Counted from the stretch's first letter, positions 6,756 through 15,918 are shown. The stretch: DNA of 64,000 bases from Burkholderia sp. SRS-W-2-2016 (GCF_001931485.1 NZ_MSDV01000023.1:62001-126000), one strand, 5' to 3'. Notes: a model not told the origin generated them from the letters alone. Translations and numbers: made by a program.

Positions 6756-9185
6756 TTACTTCCACGCGTACCGCATGCCCACCCAGAACCCGCGCGGCGC
6801 CCCCGGTCCGACGAACTGCTCGTTGACCGGATTCGCGCCGTTGAAGGTATTGTTCGGCCCGGTAAAGAAGTTCTGCCCGAGCGCGCCGAAGCTCGCATAG
6901 CGCTTGTCGAGCAGGTTCGACACCGACGCGAACACCTGCAACTGTTTGGTCACCTGATAGCTGGTGTCCAGATCGATCAGCAGATAGCCGGAAATCTTGC
7001 CGTTCGCATCCTGGTTGTTCTCGTCGCCCTGCGCATAGACGCTGCCGCGCCACGTCAGGTTGGTGCCGATCCGCCATTTCGGCAGCGCCTGATAGTCGAG
7101 CCGCAGCTTGACGGTGCTCGCCGGAATCCCCGGAATGTGATTGCCCGGCTTCACGGTGATGTTGCCGTCCGCATCGGCGCTCGAATTGCTCGGACTGCTT
7201 TCGCTCCATGTCGATTGATAGGTCGCGTCGACATAGCTATAGCTGCCGGTCACCGTCAGCGGACCGTACTTCGTCTGGCCGGACAGTTCGAAACCTTGCC
7301 GGCGCGTGCGGCCGACGTTCTGGAAAAAGCCGAGCGAGCTGCCGGCGCCGTTGCTGCTGACGAACTCGATGTCGTTATCGAGCGTGGTCCGGTACGCGGC
7401 CGCGCTCCACGAGGTGTTCGCGCCGACCTTGCCGCGCGCGCCGATTTCATAGGTCTTCGAAATAACCGGCGCCAGCGGCGGATCGGAGATGAACTCGTTC
7501 GGCAGCGAGCAGGGCGCGTTCGGGTCCGCGCAGGCCAGCTCGATCGCGGTCGGCGAGCGCATCCCTTCGTTGTAGGTCGCGTAGGCGGTGAAACCCGGCG
7601 TCGGATTCCAGTTGATGCCCACCGCCGGATTGAAGCGCGAGAACGTGTGGTGGCCGTCCAGCTCCGGCTGTATGCCGCTCTCGTCGCCGATCGTCGCGGA
7701 GGCCCAGTTGTAGCGGCCCGACAGCGTCAGCGTCCACTGCGGCGTCAGCGACAGGATGTCCGACAGATAGATGCCGTAGTTGGTGTTGTGGGTCTTCGCG
7801 TACGTCTGCTGTTCGAAGTCGCCGATGCCGATCGTCGCGCGCGAATCGGTGAACGCCGCATCTTGCGACGACTGCGTGAAGCGCGAGTTGGCGGCATCGA
7901 CGGCCATCCCCGCGATGAACTGGTTCTTCATCCCGCCGAGCTTGCCGAGCAGCGTCAGTTGCAGGCTCGCGCCGTAGCTGTCGGTGCTGACCACCGACTT
8001 TTCGTTGGTCGCCTGCAGCGTGTTGACGTCGCCGTCGTCCTCCAGCGTGCCGTAGTCGTCGTTGACGTTGCTGCTGGTGTTGGTGTTGCGAAAGTGCCGG
8101 AAGTACGCGTTGCCGCTCAGTTCGACGTTGTCGTTGAAATAGTGGTCGCCCGACAGCGTCAGGTAGCCGACCGTGTTCTCGTTGCGGTCCGGGTACGTGT
8201 ACGGTTGTTTCGGGTTGCTGAGGAACGAGCGCGGAATGGTCTGCGTGCCGTGCAGGTCGTTGTCCGCGCCGCCCGCCGATAACGACAGCGTGGTATTGGC
8301 GTCGGTGTAGCGCAGCTTGCCGAACGCCTGGCGGATGCGGCTTTCGTTCTGCTCGGCCCAGCCGTTGTCGTTCGCGGCGTTCGCGGTGAAGTAGTAGTCG
8401 AGGTTGTGGCCGATCGTGCCGCCCTGTTCGATCTGCGCGGCCTTGCGGCCCCACGAGCCGCCGCTGATTTCCGCTTCGCCGCCCGGGTCGTCCTTGCCGT
8501 TCTTGGTCGTGATCGACAGCGCGCCGCCGAGCGTGTTGAAGCCGAAGGTCGGATTCGAGCCGGGGATCAGCTGGATCGTGTCGATTGCCTGTTGCGGCAG
8601 CAGGTCCCAGTTCACCACGTCGCCGAACGGTTCGTTCACGCGCACGCCGTCGACGAACACCGACAGCCCCTGCGGCGTGCCGAGCAGCGGCGACGCGGTG
8701 AAGCCGCGATAGGTCAGGTTCATCTGATACGGGTTGCCCTGCGCATCGGCGATGTCGACGCTCGGCAGATTCTTCGCGAGGTAGTCGGTCAGCGTCTGGC
8801 GCTGCTGCGCCTGGATATCGGCCGCGTGGACCGTCTGCACGTTGGCCGGCACCTGGTTGAGCGGCGTGCCGATGCCGAGCAGCGGCGTGGTGCCGACCAC
8901 GACGATCGGCGCGAGCATGGTGGTTGGCGTGGTTGTAGTGGTCGGCGTTTCGGCGGAGGCCGCGGGTGTTGCTGGCGTCGCATCGGCGGCGTCGGGACTT
9001 GCGGTGGCGTTAGCGGCGGAGTTTGCCGTGGCGTTAGCGTCGAGCGCCGCCGATGCCGCGACCGGCGCCGCCGCCTGGGCCCACGCGCCGGCGCTCAAAC
9101 CCGCCAAAGCGCCGCCGATACAGAAGGTGATGCCGGCCCGCCGTTGCAGGCGTCGTTGGCGGCGTGCTTGTGTGCGCATGCTCAT
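6756..9185 (-). CDS. TonB-dependent outer-membrane receptor
   Basis: 809 residues. There is a signal peptide (after an Arg-rich start, GALAGLSAGAWAQA), then an Ala/Thr-rich segment. The plug domain is recognisable from LTDYLAKNLPSVDIADAQGN, YRGFTASPLLGTPQGLSVFV and GALSITTKNGK. A 22-strand barrel ends in the aromatic-final pattern GFWVGMRYAWK. It imports a ligand across the outer membrane using TonB-ExbBD, whose genes are 1.4-6 kb away. The ATG at 9185 follows GGAGACAACAACG. The ligand is unknown; metal, metallophore or cofactor uptake for PQQ alcohol dehydrogenases is an inference from context. Confidence 0.92.
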   Translation of the reverse strand: MSMRTQARRQRRLQRRAGITFCIGGALAGLSAGAWAQAAAPVAASAALDANATANSAANATASPDAADATPATPAASAETPTTTTTPTTMLAPIVVVGTTPLLGIGTPLNQVPANVQTVHAADIQAQQRQTLTDYLAKNLPSVDIADAQGNPYQMNLTYRGFTASPLLGTPQGLSVFVDGVRVNEPFGDVVNWDLLPQQAIDTIQLIPGSNPTFGFNTLGGALSITTKNGKDDPGGEAEISGGSWGRKAAQIEQGGTIGHNLDYYFTANAANDNGWAEQNESRIRQAFGKLRYTDANTTLSLSAGGADNDLHGTQTIPRSFLSNPKQPYTYPDRNENTVGYLTLSGDHYFNDNVELSGNAYFRHFRNTNTSSNVNDDYGTLEDDGDVNTLQATNEKSVVSTDSYGASLQLTLLGKLGGMKNQFIAGMAVDAANSRFTQSSQDAAFTDSRATIGIGDFEQQTYAKTHNTNYGIYLSDILSLTPQWTLTLSGRYNWASATIGDESGIQPELDGHHTFSRFNPAVGINWNPTPGFTAYATYNEGMRSPTAIELACADPNAPCSLPNEFISDPPLAPVISKTYEIGARGKVGANTSWSAAAYRTTLDNDIEFVSSNGAGSSLGFFQNVGRTRRQGFELSGQTKYGPLTVTGSYSYVDATYQSTWSESSPSNSSADADGNITVKPGNHIPGIPASTVKLRLDYQALPKWRIGTNLTWRGSVYAQGDENNQDANGKISGYLLIDLDTSYQVTKQLQVFASVSNLLDKRYASFGALGQNFFTGPNNTFNGANPVNEQFVGPGAPRGFWVGMRYAWK

Positions 9186-9275
9186 CGTTGTTGTCTCCTG
9201 CCGGCTTGTTCGCGCGTTGCGCGTGTTGTTGTGACGTTGCTGTAAAGCTTCGCATACGCATCCGTCAAGCGTCGC

Positions 9276-9310
9276 GGGAGCTTTTCCCGATCTGCGCGGG
9301 AAGCGTTCCC
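9276..9310. promoter_or_regulatory. two GGGA-N5-TCCC dyads, 22 bp centre to centre
   Basis: GGGAGCTTTTCCC (9276-9288) and GGGAAGCGTTCCC (9298-9310) lie between the receptor start (9185) and the histidine kinase start (9366). A spacing of 22 bp is two helical turns, as expected for paired binding sites on one DNA face. A third copy lies at 5390-5402. Confidence 0.6.
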
Positions 9311-9365
9311 AAAAGCCGCGCAAAAGTCCGCCGCGCGCGCCCGCGCTGGTTAGAATGCAAACGCC

Positions 9366-10403
9366 ATGTCCAGCGAACCGCTCCGCTCATCCTCGTCAGA
9401 AAGCTCGCCGCCGCGCTCGACGGTATGGCGCGATCTCGCATGGGTCGTCGCGCTGACCGTGCTCGCGGCCGCGCTCGGCGCCGCGTTCGATCTCAGCGAA
9501 AAGCTCTACCACTTCACGCGCGGGATGGAGCGCTTCCAGCTCGACGAATTGCCGGGCACGCTGTTCGTGCTGTCCCTCGCGCTCGCGTGGTTCGGCTGGC
9601 GCCGCTACCGCGACGCGCATCGCGAGGCGCGCCATCGCCGCAAGCTGGAAGAGCAGGCCGAACGGCTGCTCGCCGACAACCGGCGGCTGGCGAGTCAGGC
9701 GTTGCAGGCGCAGGAACTGGAACGCCGCCACATGGCGCGCGAACTGCACGACGAACTCGGCCAATACCTGAATGCGATCTCACTCGATGCCGCGCGTATC
9801 CGCGATCTGTCGAACGGTCGCGAGCCGGAGATTCACCGCATTTCGCTCGGCGTGATTCAAAGCGCGAGTCACGTGTACCGCGAAATCGGCGGAATGATTC
9901 GCCGTCTGCGGCCGATCGGTCTCGACGAATTCGGTTTGCCGAGCGCGCTCGAACATTGCGTCGACGGCTGGCGCGAGCGGCTGCCGCATGCGTCGTTCGC
10001 GGTGACGATCGAAGGGGATTTCAGCGGCTTGAGCGATGTGCTGACGATCACGCTGTACCGGCTCGTGCAGGAAGGGCTGACGAACGTGTCGAAGTACGCG
10101 CGCAATTCACGCGTGGAGTTGTTTATGGTGCGCGCGCCGCGTGCAGTGCAGCGCGCGGATGAGCAGGCCACCGCGAACGGCGTCGCGAGCGCAACGCCGA
10201 TCGACGAAATCGTCGTGACGATGGCCGACGACGGTCCCGGCACCGATCTGAGCGAGCCGCGCAAAGGGCTCGGACTGATCGGGATGCGCGAGCGCGTCGA
10301 GGCGCTCGGCGGCGAGTTTCACGTCGCGAGCCAGCCGCAAGGCGGTTTTCTGTTCTGCGCGCGCGTACCCGCTCAGGCCGGACTCACCGAGCCGGTGAAC
10401 TGA
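9366..10403 (+). CDS. NarL-type sensor histidine kinase
   Basis: 345 residues. Two transmembrane segments (about 21-41 and 63-79) leave almost no periplasmic sensor domain. A coiled region leads to the HisKA_3 phosphoacceptor motif RHMARELHDELGQ with His128. The ATPase domain shows EGLTNVSKYA (N box), ADDGPGTD and GLGLIGMRERVEALGG (G boxes). It should phosphorylate a LuxR/NarL-type regulator, and the convergent gene 10373-11035 encodes one. Its 3' end overlaps that gene by 31 bp tail to tail. The signal is unknown; formaldehyde, alcohol or metal sensing is conjecture. Confidence 0.9.
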   Translation: MSSEPLRSSSSESSPPRSTVWRDLAWVVALTVLAAALGAAFDLSEKLYHFTRGMERFQLDELPGTLFVLSLALAWFGWRRYRDAHREARHRRKLEEQAERLLADNRRLASQALQAQELERRHMARELHDELGQYLNAISLDAARIRDLSNGREPEIHRISLGVIQSASHVYREIGGMIRRLRPIGLDEFGLPSALEHCVDGWRERLPHASFAVTIEGDFSGLSDVLTITLYRLVQEGLTNVSKYARNSRVELFMVRAPRAVQRADEQATANGVASATPIDEIVVTMADDGPGTDLSEPRKGLGLIGMRERVEALGGEFHVASQPQGGFLFCARVPAQAGLTEPVN

Positions 10404-11035
10404 AGGCCGAGCCGGCTTGCCATCTGCGCGAGCTGCACGCCGTTGTCGGCGCCGAACTTCTGGCGGATCACCGACTGATGATTGGCGACGGTCTTCTGGC
10501 TGAGCCCGAGTTTTTCGGCGATGCTCGGCAGCGTATAGCCCTGCACCAGCAGCCGCAGCACTTCGAATTCGCGCGCCGACAATTGCCGTCCCGGCGGTCC
10601 TTCGTTGAACGCGGTGCGCATTGCCATGGTCTGCGAAATATCCGGGCTCAGATAGCCGGCGCGGCGCGCGATCGAGCGCACCGCTTCGACCAGCACGTCG
10701 GGCGCGCTGGCCTTGGTCACATAGCCGAGCGCGCCGGCGTCGAGCGCGCGGCGCACGAAAATCGACTCTTCATGCGCGCTGAAGATCAGCACGCGCGCGG
10801 CCGGCTCGCGCGCGAGCATCCGGCGCATCGCTTCGATTCCGCTCGCGCCGGGCAGCGATACGTCCATCACAACGACGTCGGGCCGCAGCGCGCAAAAGCG
10901 CTGATAGGCCTGGGCGGCGTCGGCGGCCTCGCCGCACACTTCGACGTCGGGATTCAGTTCGAGCAGACGCCGGTAGCCTTCGCGCACGACCGCATGGTCG
11001 TCGACCAGCAGAACGGAGATGATGTCGGCACTCAT
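10373..11035 (-). CDS. LuxR/NarL-family response regulator, coupled to pqqE
   Basis: 220 residues. The receiver domain has the acidic pair in LLVDDHAVVREGY, the phosphoacceptor Asp58 in VVVMDVSLPGASG, and Lys in YVTKASAPD. The C-terminal HTH (LSAREFEVLRLLVQGYTLPSIAEKLGLSQKTVANH) is LuxR type. Its ATG overlaps the pqqE stop (ATGA), so it is the last gene of the pqq series and probably translated with it. It is the natural partner of the convergent histidine kinase. It may control PQQ or alcohol-oxidation genes. Confidence 0.92.
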   Translation of the reverse strand: MSADIISVLLVDDHAVVREGYRRLLELNPDVEVCGEAADAAQAYQRFCALRPDVVVMDVSLPGASGIEAMRRMLAREPAARVLIFSAHEESIFVRRALDAGALGYVTKASAPDVLVEAVRSIARRAGYLSPDISQTMAMRTAFNEGPPGRQLSAREFEVLRLLVQGYTLPSIAEKLGLSQKTVANHQSVIRQKFGADNGVQLAQMASRLGLQFTGSVSPA

Positions 11036-12252
11036 GATTGGCCTCCGTGATCGCCGCGGCCGTTGGCATCGCCACTCGCGGCCGCGAACCTGCGCGAGTT
11101 GGCGTCGTTGCGAAACACGATCGGCTGTTCGCGGGCCGCCGCCGCGGCCGCCGAAGTCGATGCGTCGGCCGCGCGTTGCACGACCTTGACCACCTGCTCG
11201 TGAAGCGGCGACTTGTCGCAAACGGGATCGGCATTCGCCGCGTCGCCGGTCAGCAGAAACGCCTGGCAGCGGCAGCCGCCAAGGTCGCGTTCTTTTTCCT
11301 CGCAACTGCGGCACGGCTCCTTCATCCACTGCAGACCGCGAAAGCGGTTGAATGCGTCGCTGTCGTACCAGATCTCGCGCAGCGGCGTGTCTTTCACGTT
11401 CGGCAGTGTCAGGCCGGGCAGTCCGCGGGCCGCGTGACACGGCAGCGCGGCGCCGTCCGGCGCGACGCCGAGAAACACCGCGCCCCAGCCGTTCATGCAG
11501 CGCTTCGGACGGTTCTCAAAGTAGTCGGGCACGACGAAAAAGATCTTGCAGCGCTCGCCGTGCGTCGCGCGATAGCGCGCGACCACCGCTTCCGCTTCCA
11601 CGAGTTGCTCGCGGGTCGGCATCAGTTGCGCCTGGTTTTCGCGCGCCCAGCCGTAGTACTGCGTGTTCGCGAGTTCCAGATATTCGGCGCCGAGCGCGAG
11701 CGCCATGTCGATGATCTTCTCGACGTGCGGCAGGTTATAGCGATGCAGCACGCAGTTCATCACCATCGGAAAGCCGTGCTTTTTCAGCGCGACCGCGACG
11801 CGTTGCTTCAGCTCGAACGTGCGGGTGCTGCTCAGAAAATCGTTCAGCTGCTGGGTCGAATCCTGGAACGACAACTGGATATGGTCGAGGCCGGCGTCCT
11901 TCAGGTTCCCTAAGCGTTGATCGGTGAGGCCGACGCCCGACGTGATCAGGTTGGTGTAGAAGCCGAGCTTGTGCGCTTCTTCGACGAGTACTTCGAGGTC
12001 GTCGCGCAGCAGCGGCTCGCCGCCCGAAAAGCCGAGCTGCACCGCGCCGAGCGCGCGCGCGTCGCGCAGCACGTCGAGCCATTGCGCGGTGCTCAGTTCG
12101 CGATGGTGGTCGGTGTAGTCGAGCGGGTTGTAGCAGAACGCGCAGTGCAGCGGACAGCGGTAGGTGAGTTCCGCGAGCAGCCAGAGCGGCGGCGGCACGC
12201 CGGTCTCGGTCTGCGCGCCTGGTACTGCGCCGGGTTGAGAAAGATCGGTCAT
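11032..12252 (-). CDS. pqqE: PqqE, radical SAM PqqA peptide cyclase
   Basis: 406 residues. The radical-SAM Cys motif is at C33, C37 and C40 (YRCPLHCAFCYNP), and a Cys-rich SPASM region with auxiliary cluster ligands follows (CHAARG, then CRSCEEKERDLGGCRC). PqqE makes the first Glu-Tyr carbon-carbon link in PqqA, with PqqD as chaperone. The longer upstream frame is a pqqD shadow. ATG at 12252 gives the family length and lies 4 bp after pqqD. Confidence 0.96.
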   Translation of the reverse strand: MTDLSQPGAVPGAQTETGVPPPLWLLAELTYRCPLHCAFCYNPLDYTDHHRELSTAQWLDVLRDARALGAVQLGFSGGEPLLRDDLEVLVEEAHKLGFYTNLITSGVGLTDQRLGNLKDAGLDHIQLSFQDSTQQLNDFLSSTRTFELKQRVAVALKKHGFPMVMNCVLHRYNLPHVEKIIDMALALGAEYLELANTQYYGWARENQAQLMPTREQLVEAEAVVARYRATHGERCKIFFVVPDYFENRPKRCMNGWGAVFLGVAPDGAALPCHAARGLPGLTLPNVKDTPLREIWYDSDAFNRFRGLQWMKEPCRSCEEKERDLGGCRCQAFLLTGDAANADPVCDKSPLHEQVVKVVQRAADASTSAAAAAAREQPIVFRNDANSRRFAAASGDANGRGDHGGQS

Positions 12253-12256
12253 CGCG

Positions 12257-12556
12257 CTACTCCAGCCAGCCGCGCTGGTGCGCGTCGGCAAGAAAAGCCC
12301 GCACTTCGCCGCCGATCCCAGTCGCGTTGAACGCCTGTTCCAGTTCGGCGACCAGCGTATCGACATCGCGGGTACCGTCGCAGCGCTTGAGGATTTCGCC
12401 GGCGCTCTGATTGAGCTTCACCATCCCCTCCGGATACAGCAGCACGTGCGCGTTCTGCGCGGCTTCCCATTGCAGCCGGAACGGTTTCCTGATCGTCAGC
12501 GGCGTGGCGGGTGCGGCGGCGTTCGAGTGAGCGCCTTCATGTGCGAGGTCGGTCAT
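12257..12556 (-). CDS. pqqD: PqqD, PqqA-binding chaperone
   Basis: 99 residues. The family core is clear in [32 protein letters not shown], followed by the C-terminal helix region ending in GWLE. The first ~20 residues are a variable extension. PqqD delivers the PqqA peptide to PqqE. Its ATG overlaps the pqqC stop (ATGA). Confidence 0.94.
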   Translation of the reverse strand: MTDLAHEGAHSNAAAPATPLTIRKPFRLQWEAAQNAHVLLYPEGMVKLNQSAGEILKRCDGTRDVDTLVAELEQAFNATGIGGEVRAFLADAHQRGWLE

Positions 12557-13314
12557 TGCGGGAACGCCTTTTCGATCGAGTCGAGCATCGTCCACAGAAT
12601 GTCGAGCTTGAATTGCAGGATGTCGAGCGCGCGTTCCTGCTGCTCGCGGCGGCGGAAATGTTCGAGCGTCACTTCGAGCCCGTGTTCGACATCGCGCTGC
12701 GCGAGCGAGATGCGCGAGCGGAAATAGGCGAGACCTTCCGCTTCGATCCACGGGTAATGCTCGGGCCAGCTCGCGAGCCGGTCGCGATGCACCTGCGGCG
12801 CGAACATCTCGGTCAGCGACGAGCACACCGACTCCTGCCACGGCGCACGGCGCGCGAAATTCACGTACGCATCGACCGCGAAGCGCACCCCCGGCGTCAC
12901 GTGTTCGAGCGACCACAGTTCGTCGCGCGACAGGCCGACCGCGTCGCCCAAACGCGCCCAGGTTTCGATGCCGCCTTCCGCGCCGTCGTAACCGTCGTGA
13001 TCGAGAATGCGCAGCACCCAGCGGCGGCGCGTTTCGCGGTCCGGGCAATTGGACAGAACCGCCGCATCCTTCAGCGGGATATTGATCTGATAGTAGAAGC
13101 GGTTCGCGACCCAGCCGCGAATCTGCTCGCGCGAGCAACCGCCGCTATTCATCTTCACGTTGAACGGATGATGGATGTGATACGCGGTGCCTTTCGCGCG
13201 CAATTGCGCTTCGAATTCCTCGCGGCTCCATGCTGGCCGGTCCGCGCCCGACCCGCTGGCGGACGCGCTCGCGGCGCGCATCGGCATCGTGTCGAAGGTG
13301 TCTTTCGCGTTCAT
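12553..13314 (-). CDS. pqqC: PqqC, pyrroloquinoline-quinone synthase
   Basis: 253 residues. Conserved blocks include [42 protein letters not shown] and [13 protein letters not shown], all typical of this cofactor-free oxidase. It performs the last ring closure and oxidation in PQQ synthesis. The N-terminal ~25 residues are a low-complexity extension. It is separated from pqqB by 86 bp with no gene. Confidence 0.96.
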   Translation of the reverse strand: MNAKDTFDTMPMRAASASASGSGADRPAWSREEFEAQLRAKGTAYHIHHPFNVKMNSGGCSREQIRGWVANRFYYQINIPLKDAAVLSNCPDRETRRRWVLRILDHDGYDGAEGGIETWARLGDAVGLSRDELWSLEHVTPGVRFAVDAYVNFARRAPWQESVCSSLTEMFAPQVHRDRLASWPEHYPWIEAEGLAYFRSRISLAQRDVEHGLEVTLEHFRRREQQERALDILQFKLDILWTMLDSIEKAFPQ

Positions 13315-13400
13315 GCTGTCTCCGTTATTTTCGTCTCGTCGTTCACTGCCGCGCCTCGTTACTGCGACTGTCTATTGCGTGCTTCCTTTGCCACCATGCT

Positions 13401-14315
13401 TCAGAGTTCGAAACTCATCCCGTCATAAGCGACTTCGATGCCATGCTCGGCGAGAATGCGGCGCTCGGGGCCGTCCTCGACCAGGATCGGGTTGCTGTTG
13501 TTGATGTGAATGAGTACCTTGCGCTGCGCGTTCAGCGCATCGAGCGTTTCGATCATTCCGCCCGGACCGCTTTGCGCGAGATGCCCCATATCGGCGCCGG
13601 TCTTCTTCGACAGACCGAGCCGGATCATTTCGTCGCCGGTCCACAGCGTGCCGTCGACCAGCAGCAGATCGGCGTCGCGCATCGCCGCGAGCACGTGATC
13701 CTCGAGCGCGCCGAGTCCCGGCGCGTAGAACGCGCGCTTGCCGGAGCGCAGGTCGGTCAGCAGCAGGCCGATGTTGTCGCCGCGCTCGGGCGCCTCGCGA
13801 TGCGGCGAGTACGGCGGCGCCTTGCTCGACAGCGGCAGCGCATCGATACGGATTCCTTGCAATGCGTCGACGGTGAGCGGCGCGCCGTCGAGCGCGATGC
13901 GGCGATGCTCGACCCCGCAGTAGTGCGACAGGATCGGCGCGACCGGAAAGCCGGTGCGCAGGTCCTGCCAGACCGCATCGGTTGCATACAGCGGCAGCGG
14001 CGTGTCGCGCTCGCGCAGCATCAGCAGGCCAGTCACGTGATCGATCTGCGCGTCCATCACGAGGACCGCGGCGATCCCGCTGTCGCGCACGCGCCGCGCG
14101 GGCTGCAACTCGGGGTTCGCGGCGATCTGCGCGAGCAGGTCGGGCGATGCATTGACGAGCAGCCAGTCCTCGCCGTTCGCGCTGACCGCGATCGACGATT
14201 GCGTGCGCCGTGTCGCCTTCAGCGTGCCGCGCCGCACGCCGTCGCAATTGCGGCAGTTGCAGTTCCACTGCGGAAAGCCGCCGCCCGCCGATGAGCCGAG
14301 TACCTTGATCTTCAT
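13401..14315 (-). CDS. pqqB: PqqB, metallo-beta-lactamase-fold PQQ biosynthesis protein
   Basis: 304 residues. It starts with MKIKVLGSSAGGGFPQWNC, the family hallmark, and has CNCRNCDGVRRG, MDAQIDHVTGLL and VLIHINNSNPIL. It belongs to the metallo-beta-lactamase fold and acts in PQQ formation, probably as a hydroxylase of the intermediate. Its ATG overlaps the preceding hydrolase stop (ATGA). pqqA is not upstream as usual; it is found at 43.5 kb. Confidence 0.96.
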   Translation of the reverse strand: MKIKVLGSSAGGGFPQWNCNCRNCDGVRRGTLKATRRTQSSIAVSANGEDWLLVNASPDLLAQIAANPELQPARRVRDSGIAAVLVMDAQIDHVTGLLMLRERDTPLPLYATDAVWQDLRTGFPVAPILSHYCGVEHRRIALDGAPLTVDALQGIRIDALPLSSKAPPYSPHREAPERGDNIGLLLTDLRSGKRAFYAPGLGALEDHVLAAMRDADLLLVDGTLWTGDEMIRLGLSKKTGADMGHLAQSGPGGMIETLDALNAQRKVLIHINNSNPILVEDGPERRILAEHGIEVAYDGMSFEL

Positions 14316-15319
14316 GCCGCGCGACGCATGCCGCGTCCCTCCTCGATGGCCGGAAGCAATAGGGTGGCGAGTGCGTGCGCGACGCGCGCATGCAGCGCCG
14401 GGTCGCTGGTCAGATGACCGGCGCGCACGGTTTCGACTCGCGCCGCAGGCACCGCGCGCGAGAGACGCCGCAGATTCGCCGGCGGGCAAACCGGATCGCG
14501 CGATCCGTGCACCGCGGCGAACGGCACGCCGGCTGCCGCCGCGCGCCGCGCGAGCGCCAGCAAACGGGTTTCGCCGAGCCAGCAGCGGTGCGCGAGATAG
14601 TGCGCCTGAATCCGGTATTTGCCGACCAGCTTGCGCGCATCGCGTTGCGACACGCGCATACCGCGCGCTGCCCGCCGATGCGCCGTCGCGCTCGCCAGCA
14701 CCGCGTTTTCATAGTCATGCCAGGCAATGGCGAGCGCGCGTTGCCGTGCGTCGCTGACGCCTTCGCGCAGCGTCGCCGCGCAACGCGCGGCCAGTTTCGC
14801 GGGCTGCTCGCAGCGCGCGGCCGCGCACAGCTTCGACCACGCCTGCGGCGCGCGGCGTCGCGAGCCGATGAACAGGCCGCGCACTTCGCGCGCCGAAGTC
14901 AGAAAGAGCCCGCGCAACACCACGCCGCTGACCGCTTGCGGATATTGCCCCGCATACGCGAGCGCGAGCGCCGCGCCCCACGAGCCGCCGAGCACGCCCC
15001 AACGCGCGATCCCCAGATGTGAGCGAAGCGCTTCGATGTCGGCGAGCAGATAGCCGGTGCTGTTGTGGCGCAGCGTGCCGCGCGGCATTGATGCGCCGGT
15101 GCCGCGCTGATCAATCAGCACTACGCGAAAGCGGTTCAGATCGAACAGTCGCAGCACGCCCGGCTGACTGCCGCTGCCGGGGCCGCCGTGCAGCACCGCG
15201 ACCGGCATGCCGTCGCGCGCGCCGGCCACCGCGTAGCTCACGCGATGCCCGTCGCGCGTGCGCAGCGTGTCGAACGCGAGCGACGCGGCGGCGGCAGGGC
15301 GGGAGCGCGGGAGCGTCAT
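14312..15319 (-). CDS. S33 prolyl-aminopeptidase-like alpha/beta hydrolase in the pqq operon
   Basis: 335 residues. The pattern VAVLHGGPGSGSQPG, VVLIDQRGTGASMPRG and the nucleophile elbow GGSWGAALALAYA match proline iminopeptidases (S33). The later GSRDPVCPPANL and AGHLTSDPALH regions supply the Asp and His. It starts 4 bp inside the cytochrome b561 gene end and overlaps pqqB, so it is part of the same transcription unit. No M16 peptidase (PqqF/G) is visible in the window, so a role in trimming PQQ precursor peptide is possible but unproven. A general peptidase or esterase is the alternative. Confidence 0.85.
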   Translation of the reverse strand: MTLPRSRPAAAASLAFDTLRTRDGHRVSYAVAGARDGMPVAVLHGGPGSGSQPGVLRLFDLNRFRVVLIDQRGTGASMPRGTLRHNSTGYLLADIEALRSHLGIARWGVLGGSWGAALALAYAGQYPQAVSGVVLRGLFLTSAREVRGLFIGSRRRAPQAWSKLCAAARCEQPAKLAARCAATLREGVSDARQRALAIAWHDYENAVLASATAHRRAARGMRVSQRDARKLVGKYRIQAHYLAHRCWLGETRLLALARRAAAAGVPFAAVHGSRDPVCPPANLRRLSRAVPAARVETVRAGHLTSDPALHARVAHALATLLLPAIEEGRGMRRAA

Positions 15320-15918
15320 GGCAGCATCCTCGCGAGCAGGTTGTCGCGATCGATCAACTGATGCTTGAGCGCGCCGGCCACGTGCAACACGATCAGCGCG
15401 ATCAGCAGCCACGCGAAAAACGTATGGATTCCGAAGAACAGTTCGCGCAGCTGCGGATCGTCCCAGCCCCACTTCGGCAGCAGGATGCCCCAGAAGCGCG
15501 TGCCGTAGCGATTGAACGACGAACCCAGATAGCCGGCGAGCGGCATCGCCACCATGCTGACGTATAAAAGAACCTGCGTGATGCGCGCGGCGGCGCGTTG
15601 CCACGGTGGCATCGGCGGGAGCGGCGGCCTGTGAAGGACCCCCCTCGCGACGATGCGCAGAAGCACCAGCAGGAAAACCGTGAGGCCGAGCGACTTGTGC
15701 AGATTGATCAGCGTCGCTTTGACCGGCAGACCCTTCGGCAGGCCAACCATATAGAGCCCGAGCGCGAGCAGCCCGATGATGCCGAGCGCGATCAGCCAGT
15801 GCAGCGCGATCAGCGGGCCGGCATAGCGCTGCTCGCCCGCGTTCGACGTCGCGCGCGGATTCGCGGCGGCGTTCGCGTCGAGTTTGCGCTGCGTATCCGG
15901 AGAGTTCGCTGTCGTCAT
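15316..15918 (-). CDS. cytochrome b561-family membrane protein
   Basis: 200 residues. Four transmembrane helices carry the expected haem-ligand histidines: LIALHWLIALG (His40), LINLHKSLGL, FFGIHTFFAW and LIVLHVAGALKHQ. The family moves electrons between quinone and periplasmic partners. A strong ribosome site AAGGAGACAGGC precedes ATG at 15918. It heads the tightly overlapping cybB-hydrolase-pqqB group, 81 bp after fhcC. An electron-acceptor role for alcohol oxidation is an inference. Confidence 0.88.
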   Translation of the reverse strand: MTTANSPDTQRKLDANAAANPRATSNAGEQRYAGPLIALHWLIALGIIGLLALGLYMVGLPKGLPVKATLINLHKSLGLTVFLLVLLRIVARGVLHRPPLPPMPPWQRAAARITQVLLYVSMVAMPLAGYLGSSFNRYGTRFWGILLPKWGWDDPQLRELFFGIHTFFAWLLIALIVLHVAGALKHQLIDRDNLLARMLP

